From DASXMX01 sp036794395 (lineage in GTDB: Bacteria > Planctomycetota > Phycisphaerae > Tepidisphaerales > Tepidisphaeraceae), in assembly GCA_036794395.1 (NCBI GenBank), contig DAIRGS010000384.1, positions 1 to 6,366 on the forward strand: a stretch of 6,366 bases of DNA. Direction: 5' to 3'. The translations under genes and the position numbers were made by a program. The notes beneath the pieces are model-generated. The model made no database searches, was not told the DNA's origin, and saw nothing but the letters and a program-made list of their open reading frames with translations. This document shows, piece by piece, positions 1 through 6,185 of the stretch (within the stretch, counting starts at the first letter, position 1; each line of letters starts with the position of its first letter).

Positions 1-931
1 AAGCCAGGTCGAGCAACCAGCGGGCATATCGCGTGGGCGATGCTCCCCCGCGAACAACCCAGTCGTCGCAGGCGAGCTCGCGCTCGATCCGCATTTGCCG
101 GCCGGCATACCAGGCGAGTGGATGGGGCCAATAGAGGGCGCAAGTGAGTCGAGCGATCGCCTGCCACAATACATCGCGACGCGCTACATGCGCCAACTCG
201 TGAATCATTACGGCCTGAAGCTGTTCGCGCGGCCAACTCCGCCAGTTTGCGGGCAGAAGGATTGTCGATCTATACCAACCGACGCACAGCGGCGATTGCA
301 CTTCGGAGCTTTCAAGCACAACAGGTTTCCGATCCGCAAGTATTCGGGCGATTTGTGTTTCGAATTGCCCACTGAGGGCTGGATTGTGGCCGGCCAGATC
401 GACCCGAGTCGCCCGGCGGACGATGGCTCGGGAGGCGCTCGCGCCCCAGACGAGCCTCGCAATGAGCAGGAGTGCCGGTATCGACCAGGCGATGCCGAGC
501 CACATCGCTAAGCCGGATGCGCGAATGAGGGCCTTCGACGAAGGAAAGTTCGATGAATGCGGCGTGGCAGCAACCGAGGCGTTGTTCACTTTACGCTCCG
601 GATCGTTGGAGATTATTTCCGATGCAACGGGAGCGAATCCCTGGGAAATGACGGCATTCGCCACGCGGGGCACTACGTGCGTTTCTAATGCATTCCCATT
701 CGATCCGATCAATCCGAGGCGTTTTTCGGGTCCGACCAGCAGCATCGCCGGGATCAGCAGCGCTACGACGATGGCTAGCGACCAGATTTTGTGGCGGACT
801 GCGGCGGAGAAGCGATTGGCTATGGCGCTTGCGACAAAGGCGCACGAAAAGGCCATGGTGATGGCAAAGGCGAGGCGGAGTACGAAGCCGCCGATTGGGC
901 CTGGTTCGAAGTGGATTATGGCGTGGGTCAT
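1..931 (-). CDS. M56-family (BlaR1-type) membrane metallopeptidase, C-terminus cut by window edge
   Basis: An open frame starts at the ATG at 931-929 and runs without a stop off base 1, giving 310 residues of a partial protein. Hydrophobic segments lie at about residues 13-38, 49-67 and 139-162. The zinc-peptidase motif HELAH is at 244-248 (His244, Glu245, His248), followed by an ERELACDD stretch at 283-290 whose Glu283 or Glu285 should be the third zinc ligand. The segment SPLCVGWYRSTILLP at 213-227 just before the motif is also typical of M56. In BlaR1 and MecR1 this domain is a cytoplasmic loop after the third membrane helix, which fits here. The family senses a signal at the membrane and triggers loss of a BlaI-type repressor. 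The ATG overlaps the TGA of the upstream repressor gene by 4 bases (ATGA), so translation is probably coupled. The sensor part lies outside the window and no beta-lactamase gene is present, so the ligand is unknown. Confidence 0.93.
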   Translation of the reverse strand, partial: MTHAIIHFEPGPIGGFVLRLAFAITMAFSCAFVASAIANRFSAAVRHKIWSLAIVVALLIPAMLLVGPEKRLGLIGSNGNALETHVVPRVANAVISQGFAPVASEIISNDPERKVNNASVAATPHSSNFPSSKALIRASGLAMWLGIAWSIPALLLIARLVWGASASRAIVRRATRVDLAGHNPALSGQFETQIARILADRKPVVLESSEVQSPLCVGWYRSTILLPANWRSWPREQLQAVMIHELAHVARRDVLWQAIARLTCALYWPHPLAWYAGRQMRIERELACDDWVVRGGASPTRYARWLLDLA

Positions 932-1362
932 GATTTGTCCTCGGGATGGTGTTTTGACGGAGTCGAACGGGCGTGTTCGGCCTTTTCAATGAGCGCGCGA
1001 ATGCTGCGCAGGTCATCATCGGTCAGTTTGCCGGCCGATCCATCAAGCAGGGCGGCGACGGCATCGACCGGGGCATCGCTGAAAAATGTCCGCACGAGGC
1101 TCTTGAGCGCTGAAAGGCCGATTCTCTGTTTGGAGGCGACGGCGCGATAGAGATATCGCTTGCCTTGCTGCCGGGCGACGATGAGCTTTTTCCCAGCGAG
1201 CAGATTGAGCATTCCGCGGACGGCGGAATAAGTCGGCGGGTCGGGCAGCTCGTCGCGTACCTGGGCGACAGAGGCTTCGCCGAGACGATAGAGGATCTCG
1301 ACGATCTGCCGCTCGCGGCGGCCGAGTTCGAGAGTCGGGCTGGCGGGTCTGTACGCGGCCAC
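928..1362 (-). CDS. BlaI/MecI/CopY-family winged-helix transcriptional repressor
   Basis: The 144-residue product is close to the usual 120-140 residues of the family. A winged helix spans about residues 14-73. The recognition helix lies near 44-55 (TYSAVRGMLNLL), and the wing holds GKRYLYR at 67-73. The C-terminal half (about 84-130, with LVRTFF at 89-94) resembles the dimerisation part in which BlaI and MecI are cleaved near an Asn-Phe bond; that exact bond is not present here. I chose the GTG at 1362-1360 because GGGAGG lies 6 bases upstream and a promoter and operators sit just beyond. The frame stays open to an ATG at 1518, but that start would put the promoter and operators inside the gene. 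It is the first gene of an operon with the M56 peptidase. It should bind DNA as a dimer, repress its own operon, and be released when the peptidase is activated. The wider regulon is not visible. Confidence 0.93.
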   Translation of the reverse strand: MAAYRPASPTLELGRRERQIVEILYRLGEASVAQVRDELPDPPTYSAVRGMLNLLAGKKLIVARQQGKRYLYRAVASKQRIGLSALKSLVRTFFSDAPVDAVAALLDGSAGKLTDDDLRSIRALIEKAEHARSTPSKHHPEDKS

Positions 1363-1368
1363 GGGAAA

Positions 1369-1374
1369 CCTCCC
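1369..1374 (-). promoter_or_regulatory. Ribosome binding site of the BlaI-type repressor gene
   Basis: The minus strand reads GGGAGG, followed by a 6-base spacer (TTTCCC) and then GTG. This strong Shine-Dalgarno match decides the GTG start at 1362 over the upstream in-frame ATG at 1518. Confidence 0.8.
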
Positions 1375-1378
1375 AAGT

Positions 1379-1410
1379 AAAGCACATGCTAATTCATTAG
1401 CATATGCTAA
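1379..1410. promoter_or_regulatory. Tandem palindromic operators for the BlaI-type repressor
   Basis: A perfect 14-base palindrome TTAGCATATGCTAA lies at 1397-1410. A second copy, AAAGCACATGCTAA, is at 1379-1392 and keeps 10 of the 12 half-site bases. Both have the form TTAGCA-N2-TGCTAA, and their centres are 18 bases apart. BlaI/MecI/CopY repressors are known to bind paired short palindromes (CopY uses TACA-N2-TGTA), so these are the natural targets of the adjacent repressor. The perfect site overlaps the expected transcription start, and the second lies between it and the ribosome binding site. That predicts autorepression by blocking RNA polymerase. Binding itself is inferred. Confidence 0.75.
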
Positions 1411-1411
1411 C

Positions 1412-1440
1412 ACAGTAGCACGTTGGATATTCTTGGTCAA
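1412..1440 (-). promoter_or_regulatory. Sigma70-like promoter of the repressor/M56 operon
   Basis: On the minus strand TTGACC (1440-1435) and TACTGT (1417-1412) are separated by exactly 17 bases. The -35 matches consensus at 5 of 6 positions. The -10 is weaker (3 of 6) but keeps the key first T, second A and last T. Transcription would begin near 1405, inside the perfect operator palindrome, leaving a leader of about 40 bases. Confidence 0.6.
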
Positions 1441-1441
1441 T

Positions 1442-2001
1442 GTTTTTTTGAAATTGCCGGCTGCAGGAAGAAATCGGCACCTGGGCCGATCGGGGGAGTC
1501 TCTGCGAGACGCTTTCAAATAGACGCTTGGGAACGCCCTCGCTAAAAGTTACCGCCGGCGATTTGACACTGGATTGCTCATAGATGCCGCCGTTGCGCGA
1601 CGGAAGCGGTACCGTGGATTGCGGATGCATTCAATGGATTTGTTCTTGGCAAAAACATTCGCGCGCTGTTACCCATTCATGCGGTCCAACGTACACCTGC
1701 GCCGGAAAGCTAACCGCTCGGGTTACCCGGGCAAAACCCGACAGCGACTAGAGTTGATTCGAAGGATTGAATGACGAGGCGGAGACCTGACCCCAGCTCT
1801 CTCCAAAGAGGACCCGGAGGGAGAGGGGCAAAGAAGGCGTGGTTCGGTGAGGTTCGCCTTTCGCGTACAACTCGAACATCTACCAGATTCCACCTGTGAT
1901 CTCTTGCGCATCACGGGGCCACAAGAATATAGGGTCGTACAACTCGCGTTCCGAAGTAGTCGATCACGTCGGCGAGGAATCTCACAGTTCGACTCGCAGG
2001 A
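1442..2001. other. Intergenic stretch without a convincing gene
   Basis: About 560 bases lie between the repressor promoter and the end of ftsK. The open frames here are short, have no ribosome binding site and resemble no family I know. Visible structure is limited to three items. A small hairpin GTCTC-TGC-GAGAC lies at 1498-1510. A larger G/A-rich hairpin lies at 1791-1828 (listed separately). The 11-base direct repeat CGTACAACTCG occurs at 1864-1874 and 1936-1946. No T-tract terminator for ftsK was recognised. A small RNA or decayed gene cannot be excluded. Confidence 0.55.
1791..1828. repeat. Hairpin-forming G/A-rich intergenic repeat
   Basis: CCCC at 1791-1794 and CTCTCTCC at 1797-1804 can pair with GGAGGGAGAGGGG at 1816-1828, leaving a short loop and small bulges. 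It resembles the dispersed 'CTCTCCCTCCGGG' type of palindrome that I associate with non-coding gaps of many bacterial genomes; that link is from memory. It lies about 175 bases beyond the ftsK stop and has no T-run, so a classical intrinsic terminator is unlikely. Confidence 0.5.
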
Positions 2002-4548
2002 TTAAACCGTCATCCCCGCCTCCTGATCCGTCTGCATCTGCGCATGCATCGCATCCCACTGTTCGACCGTGATATTTGCCTCGCGGGCCTGTGATCCCTT
2101 GTAATCCCCGACGATCCCCGCCGCCGCCATCGCCTCAATCAGGCGCGAGGCCCGGCTGTAGCCAATCGTCAATCGGCGCTGAAGCAGGCTTACGCTGCCG
2201 CGCTTAGTCTCCAGCACGACGCGCACCGCCTGGTCAAACAGCTCGTCCTTGGCCGCCTCTTCATCAACAGTCCCGATGCCCTTGATCTGCACCAGTTCCG
2301 GCTCGTACTGCGCCTCAGCCAATCCCTTCAGCAGCTTCACGCTGTCCTTGATTTCCTTGTCATCAATGTACGTTCCCTGCCCGCGCATCGGCTTGCTCGC
2401 GCCCGGCGGAAGGAACAGCATGTCGCCCTGGCCCAGCAGCACTTCGGCGCCGTTCTGATCCAGCACGATCCGGCTGTCCATTCTGCTTCCCACCCTGAAC
2501 GCGATCTTGCTCGGCATGTTCGCTTTGATCAGACCCGTCACCACCGTCGCCTGCGGACGCTGAGTCGCCAGGATAAGGTGAATGCCCACCGCTCGCGCCT
2601 TTTGCGCCAAGCGAACGATAAAGCTCTCGACTTCCTTGCCGCTGGTCATCATCAAGTCGGCCAGCTCGTCGACGATGATCACAATGAACGGCAGCTTCTT
2701 GGGGATCTTCGCTTCTTCCTCCGGGCTGCCCGGCTGGAACTTCTCGATCAGCTCTTCCTGCGTCAGGCTGTTGTAATCCTTCAGATTGCGAACGCCGGCC
2801 TCCGCCAGCAGGTCGTAGCGCTCGTCCATCTTTTCGCACGCCCACTCCAGCACGCTGGTAGCGCGGGCGGCATCGTTGATAACAGGGCACATCAAGTGCG
2901 GAATGTCCTTGAACGGAGCCATTTCCACGACCTTCGGATCCACCAGAATCAGCTTCACGAGGTCAGGCCGTTCCATGTACATGATGGACATGATGATCGA
3001 GTTGATGCACACCGATTTACCCGAGCCGGTTGTGCCGGCAATCAGGCAGTGGGGCATTCTCGCCAGGTCAGTAATGAGTGGCTCCCCGCTGGCGTCTTTC
3101 CCAAGGAACAGCGGAATGGTCATTTTGTGAGTATCAGCGGGCGCGGTCTGCATCAGTTCCTTGAGGCGTACTTTTTCCTTCTGCGCGTTGGGGATCTCAA
3201 TGCCAACCGTGTTCTTCCCAGGCACCGGCGCAACGATCCGTACGCTCTCGGCCTTTAGCGCGCGCATGATGTCATTGGTCAGCGCAGTAATTGCTGACAC
3301 CTTGATGCCCGCCGCTAGACTGATTTCGTACATCGTGATGACCGGGCCGGTGTCAATCTCGACGACTTTTGCATCAATGTTAAACTCGCGCAGCGCTATT
3401 TCGAGAATCTCCGCCTGCGCCCGCACGAAGGCTTCTTGCGATTCAACGTACCCGTGTTCAGCCTCCGCAAGCATATCCCACGGCGGAAGTTGATAATCGC
3501 CCAGTTCCTTCGGCGGCGGGGGGGCCATCTGCCGGGGTTTAATCATGTTCGGCAGGTTCACAACGATGTCGAGCTTTGGCGGCGGAGGCAAAGCCGGTGC
3601 GGCAGCCTCTTCTTCCATCTCCTCTGCAGTCGGAATCTCCGCCGCCTCGGATGGATCGGGATCGGCCTCGTCCAGATGCGCCCCATCGGCGGCGTGCGAT
3701 TCGGGCTCGTCGTCCTGGTACGAAAGGTCAATCACCTGATCGTCATCTTCGTCTTCAAGATCGCCCGCCCCCGCAACAATAAGCTCCGCGGACATCGGCG
3801 CGATCGGCCCATCAATTCGCCCACCCTTAACCGGCTTCTCACGCTTGGCAACAACCGGTGCAATGCTGCCATTGGCAGTGGCCGGCTGGCCCTTTTCTTT
3901 CTTTAACGCATTGACCTTCGCGAGAATCGCATCACGCGTCACAAAGCCCGGCAGCGACGGAAGCTTTGGAACCGGCATGAAGTTCCAGTTGATCTTAGGG
4001 GCCTTGTCTTTTACGTGAGTGTACGTTGCATGCACCACGCCGGGCGTGCGAAGCACGAGGTCATCCGCCGCCAGCAGCAGCCCGACCAATGCCGTTGTCG
4101 CAAGGATCAGCCGCGTTCCAACCGTGCTGAAATAGTGTTGCAATACCGTGGCGCTGCCAATGCCCACAATTCCCCCGCGGCCCTCGGGAAATGCATCATA
4201 CGAGCCCGGCTTGAAGTGGTGGCAAACCGCCGCGAACGCAACAGTCAGCAACAGCAGCCCAACAGCGCGCATCCAAAGGTCGCCCACCTTGCTTCCGCAC
4301 ATCATCAGCACGACGCATACGCCCGTGAAGAACATTGCCGGGAATGCGCCCTGCCCAACCGCCAGAAACGTGTAATACGAGATGAACGCCCCCACGCTCC
4401 CGCACAAATTCTGGATCGGCGGATACGGATAAACGGTGTGGCTGGGCCAGTCGTTGTAGTGAAAGCTCCCCAGCGAAACGAGCACAAACGCCCATCCGCC
4501 GGCGGCAAGAAACAAAAGAATGCTGCGCGTTGAGGTTGATCGTTCCAT
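2002..4548 (-). CDS. ftsK: DNA translocase FtsK/SpoIIIE
   Basis: The 848-residue product is within the usual FtsK/SpoIIIE range. Domains in order: an N-terminal membrane domain with hydrophobic segments at about 9-28, 51-68, 69-84, 95-110 and 144-161; a low-complexity linker (about 170-345) with a strongly acidic stretch at 262-315 and proline runs near 320-346; an alpha domain from about 350; and a RecA-like motor. The motor has Walker A GTTGSGKS at 505-512, Walker B ending in Asp627-Glu628, and ATQRP at 661-665. A C-terminal gamma winged helix (about 768-827, with YSRASRLIEAM) should read polarity sequences and contact XerCD. The protein pumps chromosome termini through the closing septum and helps resolve dimers. 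No Shine-Dalgarno sequence precedes the ATG. Upstream on the same strand is dut, 106 bases away, with a long repeat hairpin ending 15 bases before the start. Cotranscription with dut is plausible but unproven. Confidence 0.97.
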   Translation of the reverse strand: MERSTSTRSILLFLAAGGWAFVLVSLGSFHYNDWPSHTVYPYPPIQNLCGSVGAFISYYTFLAVGQGAFPAMFFTGVCVVLMMCGSKVGDLWMRAVGLLLLTVAFAAVCHHFKPGSYDAFPEGRGGIVGIGSATVLQHYFSTVGTRLILATTALVGLLLAADDLVLRTPGVVHATYTHVKDKAPKINWNFMPVPKLPSLPGFVTRDAILAKVNALKKEKGQPATANGSIAPVVAKREKPVKGGRIDGPIAPMSAELIVAGAGDLEDEDDDQVIDLSYQDDEPESHAADGAHLDEADPDPSEAAEIPTAEEMEEEAAAPALPPPPKLDIVVNLPNMIKPRQMAPPPPKELGDYQLPPWDMLAEAEHGYVESQEAFVRAQAEILEIALREFNIDAKVVEIDTGPVITMYEISLAAGIKVSAITALTNDIMRALKAESVRIVAPVPGKNTVGIEIPNAQKEKVRLKELMQTAPADTHKMTIPLFLGKDASGEPLITDLARMPHCLIAGTTGSGKSVCINSIIMSIMYMERPDLVKLILVDPKVVEMAPFKDIPHLMCPVINDAARATSVLEWACEKMDERYDLLAEAGVRNLKDYNSLTQEELIEKFQPGSPEEEAKIPKKLPFIVIIVDELADLMMTSGKEVESFIVRLAQKARAVGIHLILATQRPQATVVTGLIKANMPSKIAFRVGSRMDSRIVLDQNGAEVLLGQGDMLFLPPGASKPMRGQGTYIDDKEIKDSVKLLKGLAEAQYEPELVQIKGIGTVDEEAAKDELFDQAVRVVLETKRGSVSLLQRRLTIGYSRASRLIEAMAAAGIVGDYKGSQAREANITVEQWDAMHAQMQTDQEAGMTV

Positions 4549-4557
4549 ATGCGATTT

Positions 4558-4642
4558 GTCAGTTGTCAGTGGTCAGTTGTCAGTAGTCAGTAGTCAGTTG
4601 CAAAGACACTGACCACTGACCACTGACAACTGACCACTGACA
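4558..4642. repeat. Long hairpin made of opposed 7-base GTCAGTN repeats between dut and ftsK
   Basis: Six tandem units of GTCAGTN occupy 4558-4599. Five units of the reverse complement (ACTGACN) occupy 4608-4642. Bases 4564-4598 pair with 4608-4642 over 35 positions with only two mismatches, around a 9-base loop at 4599-4607. The varying seventh base is G, T or A. Heptameric tandem repeats of this look occur between genes in cyanobacteria and other bacteria (general knowledge). Because the array lies in the dut-ftsK gap, the RNA would fold strongly just ahead of the ftsK start. It could protect the dut message, attenuate read-through or mask ftsK initiation; none of these is shown by the sequence. 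Confidence 0.9.
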
Positions 4643-4654
4643 TATAACAACCAA

Positions 4655-5107
4655 TCATCTTCCCGTATGTCCAAACCCACCCGACCCGCGGGCGGTTGAA
4701 TCCAATTCTTCGACTTCAATCAATTCCACCGCCGGAACCGGAACCACCAGCATCTGTGCGATCCGCATTCCCCGCTCCACCACAAATGGGTCTTTCCCAT
4801 GATTGATCAGCGGCGCCTGCACTTCCCCCCGATAATCCGCATCGATCGTGCCCGGCGAATTCACCAGCGTAATCCCATGCCGGGTCGCCAGCCCGCTCCG
4901 CGGCCTCACCTGCGCCTCATACCCCTCCGGCAACGCCATCGCAAACCCGCACGGGATCAACCGAATCTCGCCCACCCCAATCGTCACCGGCGATTGCACC
5001 GCCGCGTGAAGATCAAATCCCGCCGCATGCTCGGTCATTTTCACGGGCATGGAAACGCCATCCGACCCGGCAAGCCGTCTGATCTTTACAGTTATCGGGC
5101 GAGACAC
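4655..5107 (-). CDS. dut: Deoxyuridine 5'-triphosphate nucleotidohydrolase (dUTPase)
   Basis: The 150-residue product has the normal length of a trimeric dUTPase, which splits dUTP into dUMP and pyrophosphate to keep uracil out of DNA and supply dTMP synthesis. All five family motifs are present in order: AAGFDLHA (28-35), RPRSGLA (68-74), GTIDADYRGE (86-95, with presumed catalytic Asp89 and uracil-stacking Tyr92), RIAQMLV (115-121) and the C-terminal RGSGGFGHTGR (140-150, with Phe145). The GTG at 5107-5105 is preferred because GGAG lies 8 bases upstream and homology begins right after it. The frame is open back to an ATG at 5269, but those 54 extra residues are Arg-rich, unlike the family, and overlap the divergent gene. 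It is upstream of ftsK on the same strand and divergent from the nucleotidyltransferase-like gene. Confidence 0.96.
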   Translation of the reverse strand: MSRPITVKIRRLAGSDGVSMPVKMTEHAAGFDLHAAVQSPVTIGVGEIRLIPCGFAMALPEGYEAQVRPRSGLATRHGITLVNSPGTIDADYRGEVQAPLINHGKDPFVVERGMRIAQMLVVPVPAVELIEVEELDSTARGSGGFGHTGR

Positions 5108-5115
5108 CGTGATTT

Positions 5116-5119
5116 CTCC
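5116..5119 (-). promoter_or_regulatory. Ribosome binding site of dut
   Basis: The minus strand reads TGGAGAAATCACG directly before the GTG at 5107, placing GGAG 8 bases upstream. This supports the short 150-residue form of dUTPase over the longer frame starting at 5269. Confidence 0.65.
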
Positions 5120-5158
5120 ATTCCGTTTGCCAGCCGTGCTGCATCGTCGCGTTTGATC

Positions 5159-5164
5159 ATTATC
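5159..5164 (-). promoter_or_regulatory. Candidate -10 element of dut
   Basis: GATAAT on the minus strand matches the TATAAT consensus at 5 of 6 positions and would start transcription about 45 bases ahead of the dut GTG. No good -35 hexamer lies 16-18 bases upstream, so this is a weak call. Confidence 0.3.
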
Positions 5165-5205
5165 GGCCCGCCGCCTCGCCCTTCGGGAGCGAAGTTCGAA
5201 CCGGA

Positions 5206-5214
5206 TGATATGAT
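5206..5214 (+). promoter_or_regulatory. Candidate extended -10 promoter of the nucleotidyltransferase-like gene
   Basis: TGATATGAT combines an extended TGn element with TATGAT (5 of 6 to consensus). Transcription would start near 5221, only a few bases before the ATG at 5225, so the message would be leaderless or nearly so. No usable Shine-Dalgarno sequence precedes that ATG, which agrees with this reading. No -35 was recognised. A small hairpin CTTCG-GGAG-CGAAG lies just upstream at 5181-5194. Confidence 0.4.
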
Positions 5215-5224
5215 GTAGGTGCCA

Positions 5225-6025
5225 ATGCCGATTGCCGCCCCCGATCTCTGGACGCTTACCTTTGGTCAACCGTGGATTGACCCTGAAGCCCTTGCCATCG
5301 CCTTGGAAGCCCAGGCCGCTCAGCCCGATCTCGATTTCCGCACCCGCCTGCTCATCCGCGACAGCCTCAATGCCCTTTCAAACATCTGGGGGACCGACCG
5401 CTTCGAATCCTGGTTAAATTCCGCGAACTCTTGCGTGGAGCTTCGCGAGATTCGAATCGCCAACCTCGGCCCTCCCGGTTTCCCCACTCTCCAACAGCGC
5501 ATCATGAATACATTGAGACCCCAAACGGTCCTCGAGTTCCTGCGCGAGCTGGGCACCCGCCTTAACCGGCCAACGCCAATGATCGTGGGTGGATCAATTG
5601 CTTTGATTCTGTCCGACGATCTCAATCGAGCCACTGATGACATCAATGTCGTCGACGAGGTGCCGGCTGAAATTCGTTCACAATACGAGCTCTTGGACGA
5701 CCTGGCTGCCCGGTATGGGCTACGCGTCACGCACTTTCAATCTCACTTTCTCCCAACCGGCTGGCGCGAGCGTGTGCGATCGCTGCAACAGTTCGGCAAT
5801 CTCGACGTGTTCCTGATTGATACCTGCGACATTTTCATCGGGAAGCTTTTCAGTGCTCGCCTTAAAGATCGCGACGACCTACGACATCTCATCCGCCGGC
5901 TCGACAAGGCCAGGATCGAATCGCGCCTCCGTTCCACCGCTTCATCCCTGCGTGCCATCCCATTACTCGCAAAGAACGCCGAAGAAAACTGGTACATCCT
6001 CTATGGTGAGCAATTGCCGGTCTGA
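5225..6025 (+). CDS. Nucleotidyltransferase-fold protein (DUF6036/AbiEii-like), function unknown
   Basis: The product has 266 residues from the ATG at 5225; an in-frame GTG at 5219 would add two. It has no signal peptide or membrane segment, so it is probably cytoplasmic. The first ~100 residues are a helical region I cannot assign. From about residue 119 it looks like a minimal nucleotidyltransferase: VGGS at 121-124, Arg135 and Thr137, then Asp139-Ile-Asn141 where the family usually has Asp-x-Asp, and a possible third acidic residue Asp194. The segment KLFSARLKDRDDL at 207-219 matches the helix seen in DUF6036-like proteins. Some relatives are toxins of AbiE-type systems, but no partner gene is present on either side. 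The Asn141 change could weaken or alter catalysis. It diverges from dut and is followed by a repeat-rich, gene-free stretch. Family assignment is from remembered motifs; biological role is unknown. Confidence 0.82.
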   Translation: MPIAAPDLWTLTFGQPWIDPEALAIALEAQAAQPDLDFRTRLLIRDSLNALSNIWGTDRFESWLNSANSCVELREIRIANLGPPGFPTLQQRIMNTLRPQTVLEFLRELGTRLNRPTPMIVGGSIALILSDDLNRATDDINVVDEVPAEIRSQYELLDDLAARYGLRVTHFQSHFLPTGWRERVRSLQQFGNLDVFLIDTCDIFIGKLFSARLKDRDDLRHLIRRLDKARIESRLRSTASSLRAIPLLAKNAEENWYILYGEQLPV

Positions 6026-6073
6026 ACGCTCAGCACTACTTTGCGGAAATCCCGACCGTTGCGAACGAATGAC

Positions 6074-6132
6074 TGTCATCCTGGAGCGCAGCGAAGGATC
6101 TGATTCAGGGTAATCGTTCGACGTTCAGATCC
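6074..6132. repeat. Dispersed-repeat-like element with GGATCTGA / TCAGATCC inverted ends
   Basis: The run from 6074 to 6103 (starting TGTCATCCTGGAGCGCAGCG) closely resembles the 'TGTCATTCTGAGCG...GAAGAATCTG' repeat scattered between genes in many unrelated bacteria, as I remember it. Its end GGATCTGA (6096-6103) is matched by TCAGATCC at 6125-6132, giving an 8-base stem with a 21-base loop. A second inverted pair, CGAACGA (6062-6068) and TCGTTCG (6114-6120), interleaves with it. Confidence 0.6.
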
Positions 6133-6185
6133 CTGCCTGCACCCTAAATAACCGTGCGCGATTCCGCGCCATTGCTCTTAAGTGG

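Noticed and set aside
384..992. Plus-strand open frame of 202 codons
   Set aside because: It lies antisense to the M56 peptidase and the end of the repressor, both supported by motifs; it has no recognisable domain.
1498..1510. GTCTC-TGC-GAGAC hairpin
   Set aside because: A 5-base stem without a T-tract or conserved context is too small to call a terminator or regulatory element.
1363..1518. 52-residue N-terminal extension of the BlaI-type repressor from an ATG at 1518
   Set aside because: It would place the promoter, both operators and the GGGAGG ribosome site inside the coding region, and family homology begins only after the GTG at 1362.
1574..1774. Plus-strand open frame of 66 codons in the intergenic gap, with a TTGACA at 1563-1568 upstream
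   Set aside because: There is no -10 at the right spacing, no ribosome binding site and no family resemblance; the product is basic and low in information.
2375..2382. GGGCAGGG on the minus strand, matching the E. coli KOPS polarity motif
   Set aside because: It is one occurrence and encodes the conserved Arg-Gly-Gln-Gly of FtsK itself; KOPS sequence in this lineage is unknown, so chance explains it.
2578..3906. Several plus-strand open frames of 64-226 codons opposite ftsK
   Set aside because: They are antisense to the motor domain, alpha domain and linker of a clearly real ftsK, rich in His/Arg as expected of antisense reading in GC-rich DNA.
5108..5269. 54-residue N-terminal extension of dUTPase from an ATG at 5269
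   Set aside because: The extra residues are Arg-rich and unlike the family, they overlap the start of the divergent gene, and a GGAG site supports the GTG at 5107.
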